DNA from: Megamonas sp. UBA1799
Lineage (GTDB): Bacteria > Bacillota > Negativicutes > Selenomonadales > Selenomonadaceae
NCBI GenBank assembly: GCA_002319815.1
Contig: DCFR01000001.1
Coordinates: forward strand, 3,715 to 27,398
Length of the DNA stretch: 23,684 nucleotides
Reading direction: 5' to 3'
This document shows, piece by piece, positions 1 through 5,437 of the stretch. A program made the translations under genes and the position numbers. Numbering within the stretch: the first letter of the stretch is position 1; every line of letters starts with the position of its first letter. The notes under the pieces are model-generated. The model did not search any database, had not been told where the DNA came from, and saw only the letters and a list, made by a program, of their open reading frames with translations.

Positions 1-210
1 CAATACAGCACTGTTGTCAGCGGCCAGAGCTGTTGCTGGAGCTGCTGCTGCCGGAGCCGGAGCTGCTGCTGGTTTTTCAGCGGCATTTTTCGTCGGATCA
101 ATAATATGAATCAGCCGAATCAAAAGGCTCAACCCATACAATACGACGAATACAACCGTCATGTTAATCAGCATGATGATGAACGGATTCGTTGTCACTG
201 GATGTCCCAT
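1..210 (-). CDS. OadG-family sodium-pump decarboxylase small subunit, module 2 (partial, runs off left edge)
   Basis: The first 70 codons of an OadG/GcdD/MmdD-type subunit are present; the 3' end lies outside the window. In this family a single N-terminal membrane helix anchors the subunit, and a flexible Ala/Pro-rich stretch joins it to a C-terminal part that contacts the other decarboxylase subunits. Seen here: start MGHPVTTNPF, a hydrophobic helix at about residues 10-35, then DPTKNA and an Ala/Pro-rich linker. The first 43 residues match the full-length paralog at 3555-3887 except for Ile instead of Val at residue 36. The start at 210 has a GAGGTGAT-like ribosome binding site, and the 44-aa homologue lies 75 nt upstream. 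The partner genes beyond the edge (perhaps biotin carrier, beta or alpha subunit) cannot be seen, so the complex it serves is unknown. Confidence 0.85.
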   Translation of the reverse strand, partial: MGHPVTTNPFIIMLINMTVVFVVLYGLSLLIRLIHIIDPTKNAAEKPAAAPAPAAAAPATALAADNSAVL

Positions 211-285
211 TAGAATCACCTCATTTTCTATCAAAGCCGGAGACTTACCCGTCTCTGATAAATTTCACACCTGGCTTAAACGATC

Positions 286-420
286 TCAGTCTTTTTTCTT
301 GGTCGGGTCAATAACATGGATCAATCGGATTAAAAGACTTAATCCATATAAGACAACGAATACAACCGTCATATTAATCAACATAATAATAAACGGATTC
401 GTTGTCACCGGATGTCCCAT
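286..420 (-). CDS. 44-aa OadG-like membrane microprotein, module 2
   Basis: A complete 44-codon gene, ATG at 420-418 and TGA at 288-286. It consists only of the OadG N-terminus: MGHPVTTNPF, one membrane helix (about 10-35), then HVIDPTKKKD and stop, so the Ala/Pro linker and C-terminal part are missing. Residues 1-43 are identical to the microprotein at 3956-4090. The ribosome binding site GGAGAGGTGA precedes the ATG. The gene sits 75 nt upstream of the full-length paralog, the same order as in module 1. It is not a frameshifted remnant: two independent copies end with the same KKK-acidic-stop form. Veillonella methylmalonyl-CoA decarboxylase has an extra small epsilon subunit (MmdE), but as I recall that one resembles the C-terminal part of the delta subunit, so equivalence is doubtful. 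A role in assembly or stability of the membrane complex is inference. Confidence 0.8.
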   Translation of the reverse strand: MGHPVTTNPFIIMLINMTVVFVVLYGLSLLIRLIHVIDPTKKKD

Positions 421-495
421 TCAAATCACCTCTCCTCCCTGCCAGTCAATACTGGTATTGATGGATTGACCTGCTGCTGAAACCCAGTATGGCAT
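421..495 (-). CDS. Possible 24-aa leader ORF upstream of module 2 (weak)
   Basis: A 24-codon ORF starts at ATG 495-493 (MPYWVSAAGQ...) with a GAGGG motif 7 nt upstream. Its TGA (423-421) directly abuts the ATG of the 44-aa microprotein at 420. The arrangement suggests translational coupling, but the peptide matches nothing I recognise and is not similar to the candidate leader ORF of module 1. An ORF this short can arise by chance. Confidence 0.2.
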   Translation of the reverse strand: MPYWVSAAGQSINTSIDWQGGEVI

Positions 496-728
496 CCGCA
501 TGCCCTCTTGCCAAAATTGAAAACCGCCTTCATAGCGTATTCAGGCATTGCGTTTTCATTTTTTCCCGTATTGGGATTCCCTTTTTGGCGATATTCTTAT
601 ACCATTTCTGGTTTCAGAAAAATATAAAAATATACTTTAAATGCAATAGATATGCCAGTCTAGCTGTTTTCAGCCGAAACACATGACAGCATATATATAT
701 TGACCAGCTGCCCGAGTTCATATTTCAG

Positions 729-755
729 GTTATACCAATTTGTAATTCATGTCAA
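729..755 (-). promoter_or_regulatory. Candidate promoter of module 2
   Basis: On the minus strand TTGACA (755-750) is followed after 15 nt by TATAAC (734-729). Both hexamers are good but the spacing is shorter than the usual 17. Transcription would start near 722, giving a leader of about 300 nt before the microprotein. The surrounding 590-800 stretch is clearly AT-rich. The same bases also contain a TTGGCAC-N5-TTGAC arrangement reminiscent of a sigma-54 -24/-12 element, but the -12 GC is GA here. Confidence 0.4.
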
Positions 756-867
756 TATTTGTGCCAATTTTCTCGTAATATAAAAAATTTAGCTTTAGTC
801 CTTTATTTTCAAGGCTTTGTGACGCATTATCACTTTTGGCATTTCAAAACCCATTAATGGCATAAAA

Positions 868-904
868 ATACCACTAAGCCTGTTATCGTAAGGCTTAGTG
901 GTAT
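868..904 (-). terminator. Intrinsic terminator after the SLC13 gene of module 1
   Basis: A perfect 14-bp inverted repeat (ATACCACTAAGCCT at 868-881 and its complement at 891-904) encloses a 9-nt loop. On the minus strand it is followed by a short T run (TTTTATG). It lies 91 nt beyond the SLC13 stop codon and separates module 1 from module 2. Confidence 0.75.
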
Positions 905-947
905 ATTCCGAAACGGTATTTGATTTTATCCCTTATTGGAATAATCC
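904..947. promoter_or_regulatory. Bipartite inverted-repeat element upstream of module 2
   Basis: Plus-strand TATTCCGAAACGGTA (904-918) faces ATCCCTTATTGGAATA (928-943), with the outer arms TATTCC and GGAATA inverted. A related element lies at 4536-4570 upstream of module 1, differing mainly by about 9 extra bases between the arms. A further inverted pair, TATTCC-N6-GGAATT, is at 971-988. The element lies about 200 bp upstream of the predicted module 2 transcription start. It could be an operator or a distal activator site; the binding protein is unknown. The remaining 421-868 sequence shows only the leader, the candidate promoter and AT-rich DNA. Confidence 0.5.
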
Positions 948-994
948 AGTTATTACATTTTTGGTATACATATTCCCAAAAAGGAATTCGTCCT

Positions 995-2278
995 TTATTT
1001 AGGGAAGAATGGCCATACAATCGGAATAATGATAATCGAAATGACAAAGCAGACAACAATTAAAGGAATACCGACCTTGACATAATCGATAAACTTGTAT
1101 CCGCCAGGTCCGAGCACGATCGTGTTCGGCGGCGTGCCAACCGGCGTAGCGAATGCGCACGACGCAGCAACCGCAATTGCCATGAGCACTGCCTGCGGAT
1201 TCGCGCCGATGCCCTGCGCAATCGAAATGCCAATTGGAGCCAGCAAAGCCGTAGCTGCCGTATTGGACATGAACTGTGTAAGCCCGCAAGCCAGCGCAAA
1301 GAGAACTGCCGTTACAAAGAGCGGGCTTGGCGTGCCACCCAGAACGCCCACAACAATGTCAGCAATCAGCTTGCCGGCGCCGCTTTTTTCCATCGCGGTC
1401 GCAATCGGCATCATGCCGGCGAACAAGAAAATCGTTACCCAGTCAATCCCGGCATAGGCCTCTTTTTCTGTAACGCACTTGGAAAGGACCAGGAACAAAG
1501 CACCGATAACCGCCGCAACCTCCAACGGAAACGACTCAAGATCCAAAGCCATGACAATAACTACCGCGATCAGCGTGCAGCCAACAATGATCTGCTTACG
1601 CGTATCCGTCGTTGCTGCCTGTGCTTCCGCTGCAGCATCTTCATCAATTTCAACATCTTCGGAAAGTTCGGCTTTTGGCAGAAAACGTTTGCCAATAAAC
1701 ATCATATAAAGAATCGTACCAATCGTAATTGGAATACCAATCCAGGCAAATTCAAAAAAGCCAAATCCCTGGAAGCCAGCCGCCTTCAAGGTACCGGAGG
1801 CAATGATATTTGGCGGCGTGCCGACCAGCGTAATGATACCACCGGCGCCGGCGCCGAAGGCCAACGGCATCAGCTGACGGGAAGCCGGAATATGCGCCGC
1901 TACACAAATACCCATAATAACCGGCAGCAATGCCGCCGTCGTGCCCGTATTTGAAGACACTGACGAAAGAGCCGCTGCAATGATCATCGTGCCGGCCATC
2001 AGGCTATTTTCACTAGTGCCCATGGCACGTACGACACGAATGCCAATGAGCTGGGCCAGTCCTGTATGGAACATAGCCGCGCTGATGACAAACATACCGG
2101 CAAACAGAACTACAGTTGAATTGGACAAGCCGGAAAACACGGTCTTGATAGGAATAACCCCCGCGATGCCGCAGGCAATCGCGCCGCCCATGGCTGAAAT
2201 AGCCAACGGGATAATTTCCGTGATAAACAGAATTGCAACTACACCAAGAATGCACAAAGTCACAATTGCAGGTGACAT
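995..2278 (-). CDS. SLC13/DASS-family anion permease (probable Na+/dicarboxylate symporter)
   Basis: A 427-residue, very hydrophobic integral membrane protein of the divalent anion:Na+ symporter family. The family's internal two-fold repeat is plain: SNT motifs at residues 109-111 and 338-340, each followed by a GTPPN loop (153-157 and 381-385). These are the hairpin-loop segments that bind Na+ and substrate in characterised members such as VcINDY. A charged Glu/Asp/Ala-rich cytoplasmic loop lies at about 203-226. The start at 2278 has GAGGAGG 7 nt upstream. It is last in module 1, 120 nt after the decarboxylase beta subunit and before the 868-904 terminator. Family and topology are well supported; the substrate is not (succinate or another C4/C5 dicarboxylate is inferred from context). 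Coupling to the Na+ gradient made by the neighbouring pump is the natural reading. Confidence 0.85.
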   Translation of the reverse strand: MSPAIVTLCILGVVAILFITEIIPLAISAMGGAIACGIAGVIPIKTVFSGLSNSTVVLFAGMFVISAAMFHTGLAQLIGIRVVRAMGTSENSLMAGTMIIAAALSSVSSNTGTTAALLPVIMGICVAAHIPASRQLMPLAFGAGAGGIITLVGTPPNIIASGTLKAAGFQGFGFFEFAWIGIPITIGTILYMMFIGKRFLPKAELSEDVEIDEDAAAEAQAATTDTRKQIIVGCTLIAVVIVMALDLESFPLEVAAVIGALFLVLSKCVTEKEAYAGIDWVTIFLFAGMMPIATAMEKSGAGKLIADIVVGVLGGTPSPLFVTAVLFALACGLTQFMSNTAATALLAPIGISIAQGIGANPQAVLMAIAVAASCAFATPVGTPPNTIVLGPGGYKFIDYVKVGIPLIVVCFVISIIIIPIVWPFFPK

Positions 2279-2398
2279 AGTAACCCTCCTCTTTCTTTGT
2301 CACATAAAGACATTATGATTTGGTAATGGAAGATATGCCTGTTAGTCAAAGTCAGGACATATCCGGCACCATGCCGCTGCCCTCGCCTATAAGGCTTA

Positions 2399-3529
2399 TC
2401 AGCTGAGCATCGCCAGCATCGTGCCAGCGGCAACTGCAGTACCGATAACGCCGGCAACATTCGGACCCATAGCGTGCATGAGCAGGAAGTTGCCCGGTTT
2501 AAATTTCTGTCCGACAATCTGGCTGACACGAGCTGCCATCGGCACAGCCGATACACCAGCCGAACCAATCAGCGGATTGACCTTGCCGCCGGAAATCCAG
2601 TACATAATCTTGCCAAACCATACGCCGCCAGCCGTACCGCCAATGAAAGCGATCAGACCGAGGACGATGATCTCCAATGTCTTGGCGTTGAGGAAATCCT
2701 TCGCCGACATCGTCATGCCAGTACCAGTTGCCAGGAAAATCGTTACGATATTGATTAAAGAATTCTGCGAAGTATCCGAGAGACGATCCGTTACACCGGA
2801 CTCACGGAACAGATTGCCCAGCATCAGCATGCCGATCAGCGATGCTACCGGCGGCAGCAAAAGGCTGATAACGATCGTGCAGACAACCGGGAATACAATA
2901 CGTTCAAACTTGGAAACCGGACGCAGCTGCTCCATGACAACTTCGCGTTCTTTTTTTGTTGTAAAGAGCTTCATAACCGGCGGCTGAATCAGCGGCACCA
3001 AGGACATGTAAGAATACGCGGCAACCGCAATTGCACCGAGAAGATGCGGCGCCAGTTTGATCGTCAGGTAAATGGCCGTCGGGCCATCAGCACCGCCGAT
3101 AATACCGATGGAAGCTGCTTCCTTGACATCAAAACCCAGCAGCATAGCACCAGCCAGGGAAATAAACACGCCGATCTGAGCTGCGGCACCCATGAGAATC
3201 GTGGATGGATTGGCAATCAGCGGACCAAAATCCGTCATCGCGCCAACACCAAGGAAAATAAGCGGCGGGAAGATTTCATTCGTAATACCATAATGGATGG
3301 CGAGCATAACGCCCGGATCATCGAAAAATCCCGTCTTCGGGAAGTTCGCCATGATGCAGCCGAAAGCAATCGGCGCCAAAAGCAACGGTTCAAATTCTTT
3401 GGCAAATGCCAACCAGAGCAATACACAACCTACGACAATCATAATAGCATTGCCAACCGTAAATCCAGTAAAGCCGCTGTCAGCCCACACAGATGCGATT
3501 GACACAATAAATGCATTCCATACTTCCAT
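2399..3529 (-). CDS. Sodium-pumping acyl-CoA/oxaloacetate decarboxylase beta subunit (OadB/GcdB/MmdB family)
   Basis: This 376-residue membrane subunit decarboxylates carboxybiotin and moves Na+ outward across the cytoplasmic membrane. Length matches GcdB/MmdB rather than the longer Klebsiella OadB. Functional positions described for OadB are all kept with the same spacing: Asp148 in GGADGPTA (OadB D203), Tyr174 (Y229), and Asn318, Gly322, Ser327, Arg334 in NPLIGSAGVSAVPMAAR (N373, G377, S382, R389). The gene starts 25 nt after the full-length OadG-like gene and precedes the SLC13 carrier. No biotin carrier or carboxyltransferase gene is in this operon, so these must be encoded elsewhere, possibly past the left edge. 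The physiological substrate (methylmalonyl-CoA, glutaconyl-CoA or oxaloacetate) therefore cannot be assigned, and no specific symbol is given. Confidence 0.95.
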   Translation of the reverse strand: MEVWNAFIVSIASVWADSGFTGFTVGNAIMIVVGCVLLWLAFAKEFEPLLLAPIAFGCIMANFPKTGFFDDPGVMLAIHYGITNEIFPPLIFLGVGAMTDFGPLIANPSTILMGAAAQIGVFISLAGAMLLGFDVKEAASIGIIGGADGPTAIYLTIKLAPHLLGAIAVAAYSYMSLVPLIQPPVMKLFTTKKEREVVMEQLRPVSKFERIVFPVVCTIVISLLLPPVASLIGMLMLGNLFRESGVTDRLSDTSQNSLINIVTIFLATGTGMTMSAKDFLNAKTLEIIVLGLIAFIGGTAGGVWFGKIMYWISGGKVNPLIGSAGVSAVPMAARVSQIVGQKFKPGNFLLMHAMGPNVAGVIGTAVAAGTMLAMLS

Positions 3530-3554
3530 TCTTGATAATTCCTCCTTAGATGAA

Positions 3555-3887
3555 TTAGTTCACGGTATTCTGGATCCCCGAAATCCGGCCGGTGTTGGTC
3601 CATACCGGGCTGCCAGCCGGACGAATCGTTACGATGTTGGCCTCGCTGCATCCATAAGCTGCAACTGCCGCCGCAATCACTGCGACCACCGCGCTGTTGT
3701 CCACGACCGGAGCTGCCGGCGCTGCTGTTGGAACAGCGGCTGCTTCTGCATGCTCCTCTGCATTTTTTGTTGGGTCAATGACATGAATCAGCCGGATCAA
3801 AAGGCTTAATCCATACAATACAACGAATACGACCGTCATGTTAATCAACATAATGATAAACGGATTCGTTGTCACTGGATGTCCCAT
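3555..3887 (-). CDS. OadG/GcdD/MmdD-family decarboxylase small subunit, module 1
   Basis: A complete 110-residue subunit. Domains in order: a membrane helix at about 10-35 after MGHPVTTNPF; a linker rich in Ala, Pro and Glu (about 42-65); a second Ala/Val-rich hydrophobic stretch (about 65-78); and a C-terminal tail with IRPAGSPVW and TGRI, as in GcdD-type subunits. Family members link the Na+-translocating beta subunit to the soluble carboxyltransferase and stabilise the complex. The start at 3887 has a GGGGTGAG-like ribosome binding site. It lies 68 nt after the 44-aa homologue and 25 nt before the beta subunit. A block of about 62 nt (3766-3827) is identical to 3969-4030 in the microprotein gene, pointing to tandem duplication or gene conversion inside this operon. 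Confidence 0.9.
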   Translation of the reverse strand: MGHPVTTNPFIIMLINMTVVFVVLYGLSLLIRLIHVIDPTKNAEEHAEAAAVPTAAPAAPVVDNSAVVAVIAAAVAAYGCSEANIVTIRPAGSPVWTNTGRISGIQNTVN

Positions 3888-4030
3888 TAAAACTCACCCC
3901 ATTTCTACCTGACCGCTATGATCAGCCATCAGATAAATTCATCCGAATCATAAGTTCACTCTTTTTTCTTTGTTGGGTCAATGACATGAATCAGCCGGAT
4001 CAAAAGGCTTAATCCATACAATACAACGAA
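3766..4030. repeat. Direct repeat of about 62 nt within module 1 (3766-3827 and 3969-4030)
   Basis: The two segments are identical base for base and encode the second half of the shared helix in the full-length OadG-like gene and in the microprotein gene. The flanking coding parts match with only a few synonymous changes. The corresponding segments of module 2 (about 98-158 and 299-360) are visibly more diverged, mostly at third codon positions. Confidence 0.9.
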
Positions 4031-4090
4031 CACGACTGTCATGTTAATCAACATGATAATAAACGGATTCGTTGTCACCGGATGTCCCAT
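3956..4090 (-). CDS. 44-aa OadG-like membrane microprotein, module 1
   Basis: A complete 44-codon gene, ATG at 4090-4088 and TGA at 3958-3956. The product is one membrane helix with a short N-terminus (MGHPVTTNPF) and a charged end (HVIDPTKKKE), identical over residues 1-43 to the microprotein at 286-420. It equals the N-terminal 41 residues of the full-length subunit encoded 68 nt downstream, but ends where that subunit's linker begins. Ribosome binding site GAGGTGA lies 6 nt before the ATG. It is first in the operon (microprotein, OadG-like, OadB-like, SLC13). Conservation of two copies argues that it is translated and useful. Possible roles are an assembly factor, an extra structural subunit, or a stoichiometry regulator competing with the full-length form; the sequence does not decide. 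Confidence 0.85.
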   Translation of the reverse strand: MGHPVTTNPFIIMLINMTVVFVVLYGLSLLIRLIHVIDPTKKKE

Positions 4091-4191
4091 CAAGATTCAC
4101 CTCGTTTGCCTGTCGCCACATTGCCTAGATCTCTGCGGCAGCAGAAAATAGAATTTGCCTGTTCTTTCCACGCTTCTGTGAAAACGTCCAT
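4090..4191 (-). CDS. Possible 33-aa leader ORF coupled to the module 1 microprotein
   Basis: The ORF starts at ATG 4191-4189 with a strong GGAGG site 7 nt upstream and encodes MDVFTEAWKE..., 33 residues with a Cys-Cys-Arg-Arg patch (17-20). Its TGA shares one base with the ATG of the 44-aa microprotein (TGATG), a classic coupled arrangement. It lies wholly inside the predicted transcript, which starts near 4339. I recognise no homologue. It may be a real small protein, a leader peptide controlling the operon, or chance. The good ribosome binding site and exact coupling are the only support. Confidence 0.35.
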   Translation of the reverse strand: MDVFTEAWKEQANSIFCCRRDLGNVATGKRGES

Positions 4192-4345
4192 CTCCCTTCC
4201 TCCATCGTCAGGCTCAGCCAGCGAAGTCAGTCTTTTATGAAATCTGTATACCCATAAGATTCCGACTTCTCTGGTCCGATCCAATGAAGTACCCGCAAAC
4301 GGTCCACAAGGAACACTAAATCCCGATTCCCCTGACCTGCTTTCA

Positions 4346-4374
4346 AGTTTATGCCAAAACAGAATAAAAGTCAA
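4346..4374 (-). promoter_or_regulatory. Sigma-70-type promoter of module 1 and its 250-nt leader
   Basis: Minus-strand TTGACT (4374-4369), a 17-nt spacer, and TAAACT (4351-4346) make a good housekeeping promoter. Transcription would begin near 4339, leaving a leader of about 250 nt to the microprotein start. The leader holds the possible 33-aa ORF and several short hairpins, for example an ACTTC/GAAGT stem around 4262-4287. I could not match it to a known riboswitch or T-box. Confidence 0.6.
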
Positions 4375-4535
4375 GCTATTTAATCCCATGGCAGTATTGA
4401 TATTTTATGTTATAACCGGAATCGTAAGAATAGTGATTGTAATCAATAAATCGTTTATAATTATGATAAATACAAGGAAAATGATTGCTAATTTTTGTCA
4501 ATTATTAGGTTAATTAACGCAATTTTATGCCGCAC

Positions 4536-4570
4536 CATATTCCGTTATGGTAATCCCGTATTGGAATATG
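4536..4570. promoter_or_regulatory. Bipartite inverted-repeat element upstream of module 1
   Basis: Plus-strand CATATTCC (4536-4543) and GGAATATG (4563-4570) form a perfect 8-bp inverted repeat. The interior arms TATGGTA and TCCCGTATT match the element at 904-947. Its centre is about 214 bp upstream of the predicted module 1 transcription start; the module 2 element is about 201 bp upstream of its own. It sits just past the cbiK terminator. The 4391-4535 DNA between it and the promoter is AT-rich and shows no gene. Confidence 0.5.
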
Positions 4571-4593
4571 TATTTATATGAAGGCATAAAAAA

Positions 4594-4623
4594 GCAGGCA
4601 GTTATCACCGGATAACTGCCTGC
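4594..4623 (-). terminator. Intrinsic terminator after cbiK
   Basis: A perfect 13-bp stem (GCAGGCAGTTATC at 4594-4606, complement at 4611-4623) with a 4-nt loop is followed on the minus strand by six T (4593-4588). It ends the transcript of the cdaA-cdaR/glmM/cbiK region, 13 nt beyond the cbiK stop. Confidence 0.9.
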
Positions 4624-4635
4624 AAAAGTATCTTC

Positions 4636-5430
4636 TCAAAAAATCAATTCTTGTAAATGCTCCACATATAAAGCGCGAAAATCCGCGGACCCGCCCAGCC
4701 CCTGCATATGAAAACGCACCTCAAAACCCGCCGCCTGCAGGCGATTCTTCCATGAAGATGGCTGTTCCCCAACCATATCTTCAGCGGTATGAACGCCGCC
4801 TACCAATAACAGAGGAGCCAGCAGCACCTTCTTTGCCCCACTCGAGCGCAATCGATTGATAACCGTTGCTAAAGCTGGCGTATCTCCATCCTCCAGCACA
4901 CCTATATGGAGAGGAAGAAAACGTGCGTCAGCAGCTTGCTGGAGGCGCTCATAAACATCATTATGACGGTGAGGGGATCCGTGTCCCATAAGAACCAGTG
5001 CTTCTTCCGGCGCCAGAGAAAACGTATCCCACAGCGCCTGCAGACCACGCTGATAATCATCCGGCTGTCCGACGCCGCCCGCCAAAAAGAAGGCTGGCCG
5101 GCCAAGCTGCAAGGTGGAAAAGCGAGGCAAAAATTTCTGCACAGCAGGACGGATTTTATAATCGTATTCTTCTCCCGGCGTCAGATGCGAAGGCTGTACG
5201 ACCACTTTCGTATAACCGGAAGCTTCCAGATATTCCAGCTGTTCTTCCAGTGAAGACATTTTTATTCCAGCAGCCGCCAGTCGCCGCCGTATCATAGCCG
5301 ATGTATAGGCCTCATAGACATCATATGCCGGAAAAGCCCGCCGGATATCGTCGGTCAATGGCTCAATACAAGCCGCCCGCTGCTTCGGATCAGATACGCC
5401 AAAACTCGCCAATACAATCGCTTGTTTCAT
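4636..5430 (-). CDS. cbiK: Sirohydrochlorin cobaltochelatase
   Basis: CbiK inserts Co2+ into sirohydrochlorin, an early step of the anaerobic (cobalt-early) B12 pathway, in the cytoplasm. The 264-residue product equals the usual CbiK length. The start MKQAIVLASFG is typical of the fold, and metal-binding candidates are His150 in MGHGSPH and His214 in GGVHTAED, corresponding to the two catalytic histidines of Salmonella CbiK. There is no signal peptide, unlike the periplasmic forms of some Desulfovibrio. The reading frame is open further upstream, but that part overlaps glmM and lacks family similarity, so the ATG at 5430, 7 nt after the glmM stop, is chosen. Cobalamin would be needed by methylmalonyl-CoA mutase if this organism ferments succinate (inference). 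No cobalamin riboswitch precedes it; expression likely comes with glmM. Confidence 0.9.
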   Translation of the reverse strand: MKQAIVLASFGVSDPKQRAACIEPLTDDIRRAFPAYDVYEAYTSAMIRRRLAAAGIKMSSLEEQLEYLEASGYTKVVVQPSHLTPGEEYDYKIRPAVQKFLPRFSTLQLGRPAFFLAGGVGQPDDYQRGLQALWDTFSLAPEEALVLMGHGSPHRHNDVYERLQQAADARFLPLHIGVLEDGDTPALATVINRLRSSGAKKVLLAPLLLVGGVHTAEDMVGEQPSSWKNRLQAAGFEVRFHMQGLGGSADFRALYVEHLQELIF

Positions 5431-5437
5431 GCGCGCC

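Noticed and set aside
161..686. Plus-strand ORFs of 102 and 65 codons at the left end
   Set aside because: They are antisense to the OadG-like genes or lie in AT-rich leader DNA, lack ribosome binding sites and look like no known protein.
741..770. Sigma-54 promoter (TTGGCAC-N5-TTGAC) for module 2
   Set aside because: Spacing fits, but the nearly invariant GC at -12 is GA, no counterpart exists before module 1, and an overlapping TTGACA/TATAAC pair explains the bases as well.
4092..4339. Known riboswitch or T-box in the module 1 leader
   Set aside because: I looked for T-box, glycine, cobalamin and SAM core motifs by eye and found none; only unspecific hairpins remain.
4090..4389. 99-codon minus-strand ORF upstream of the module 1 microprotein
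   Set aside because: Its first ATG lies upstream of the predicted promoter and it covers the -35/-10 hexamers, so the full ORF is unlikely. Only the last 33 codons, with their own ribosome binding site, are kept as a low-confidence candidate.
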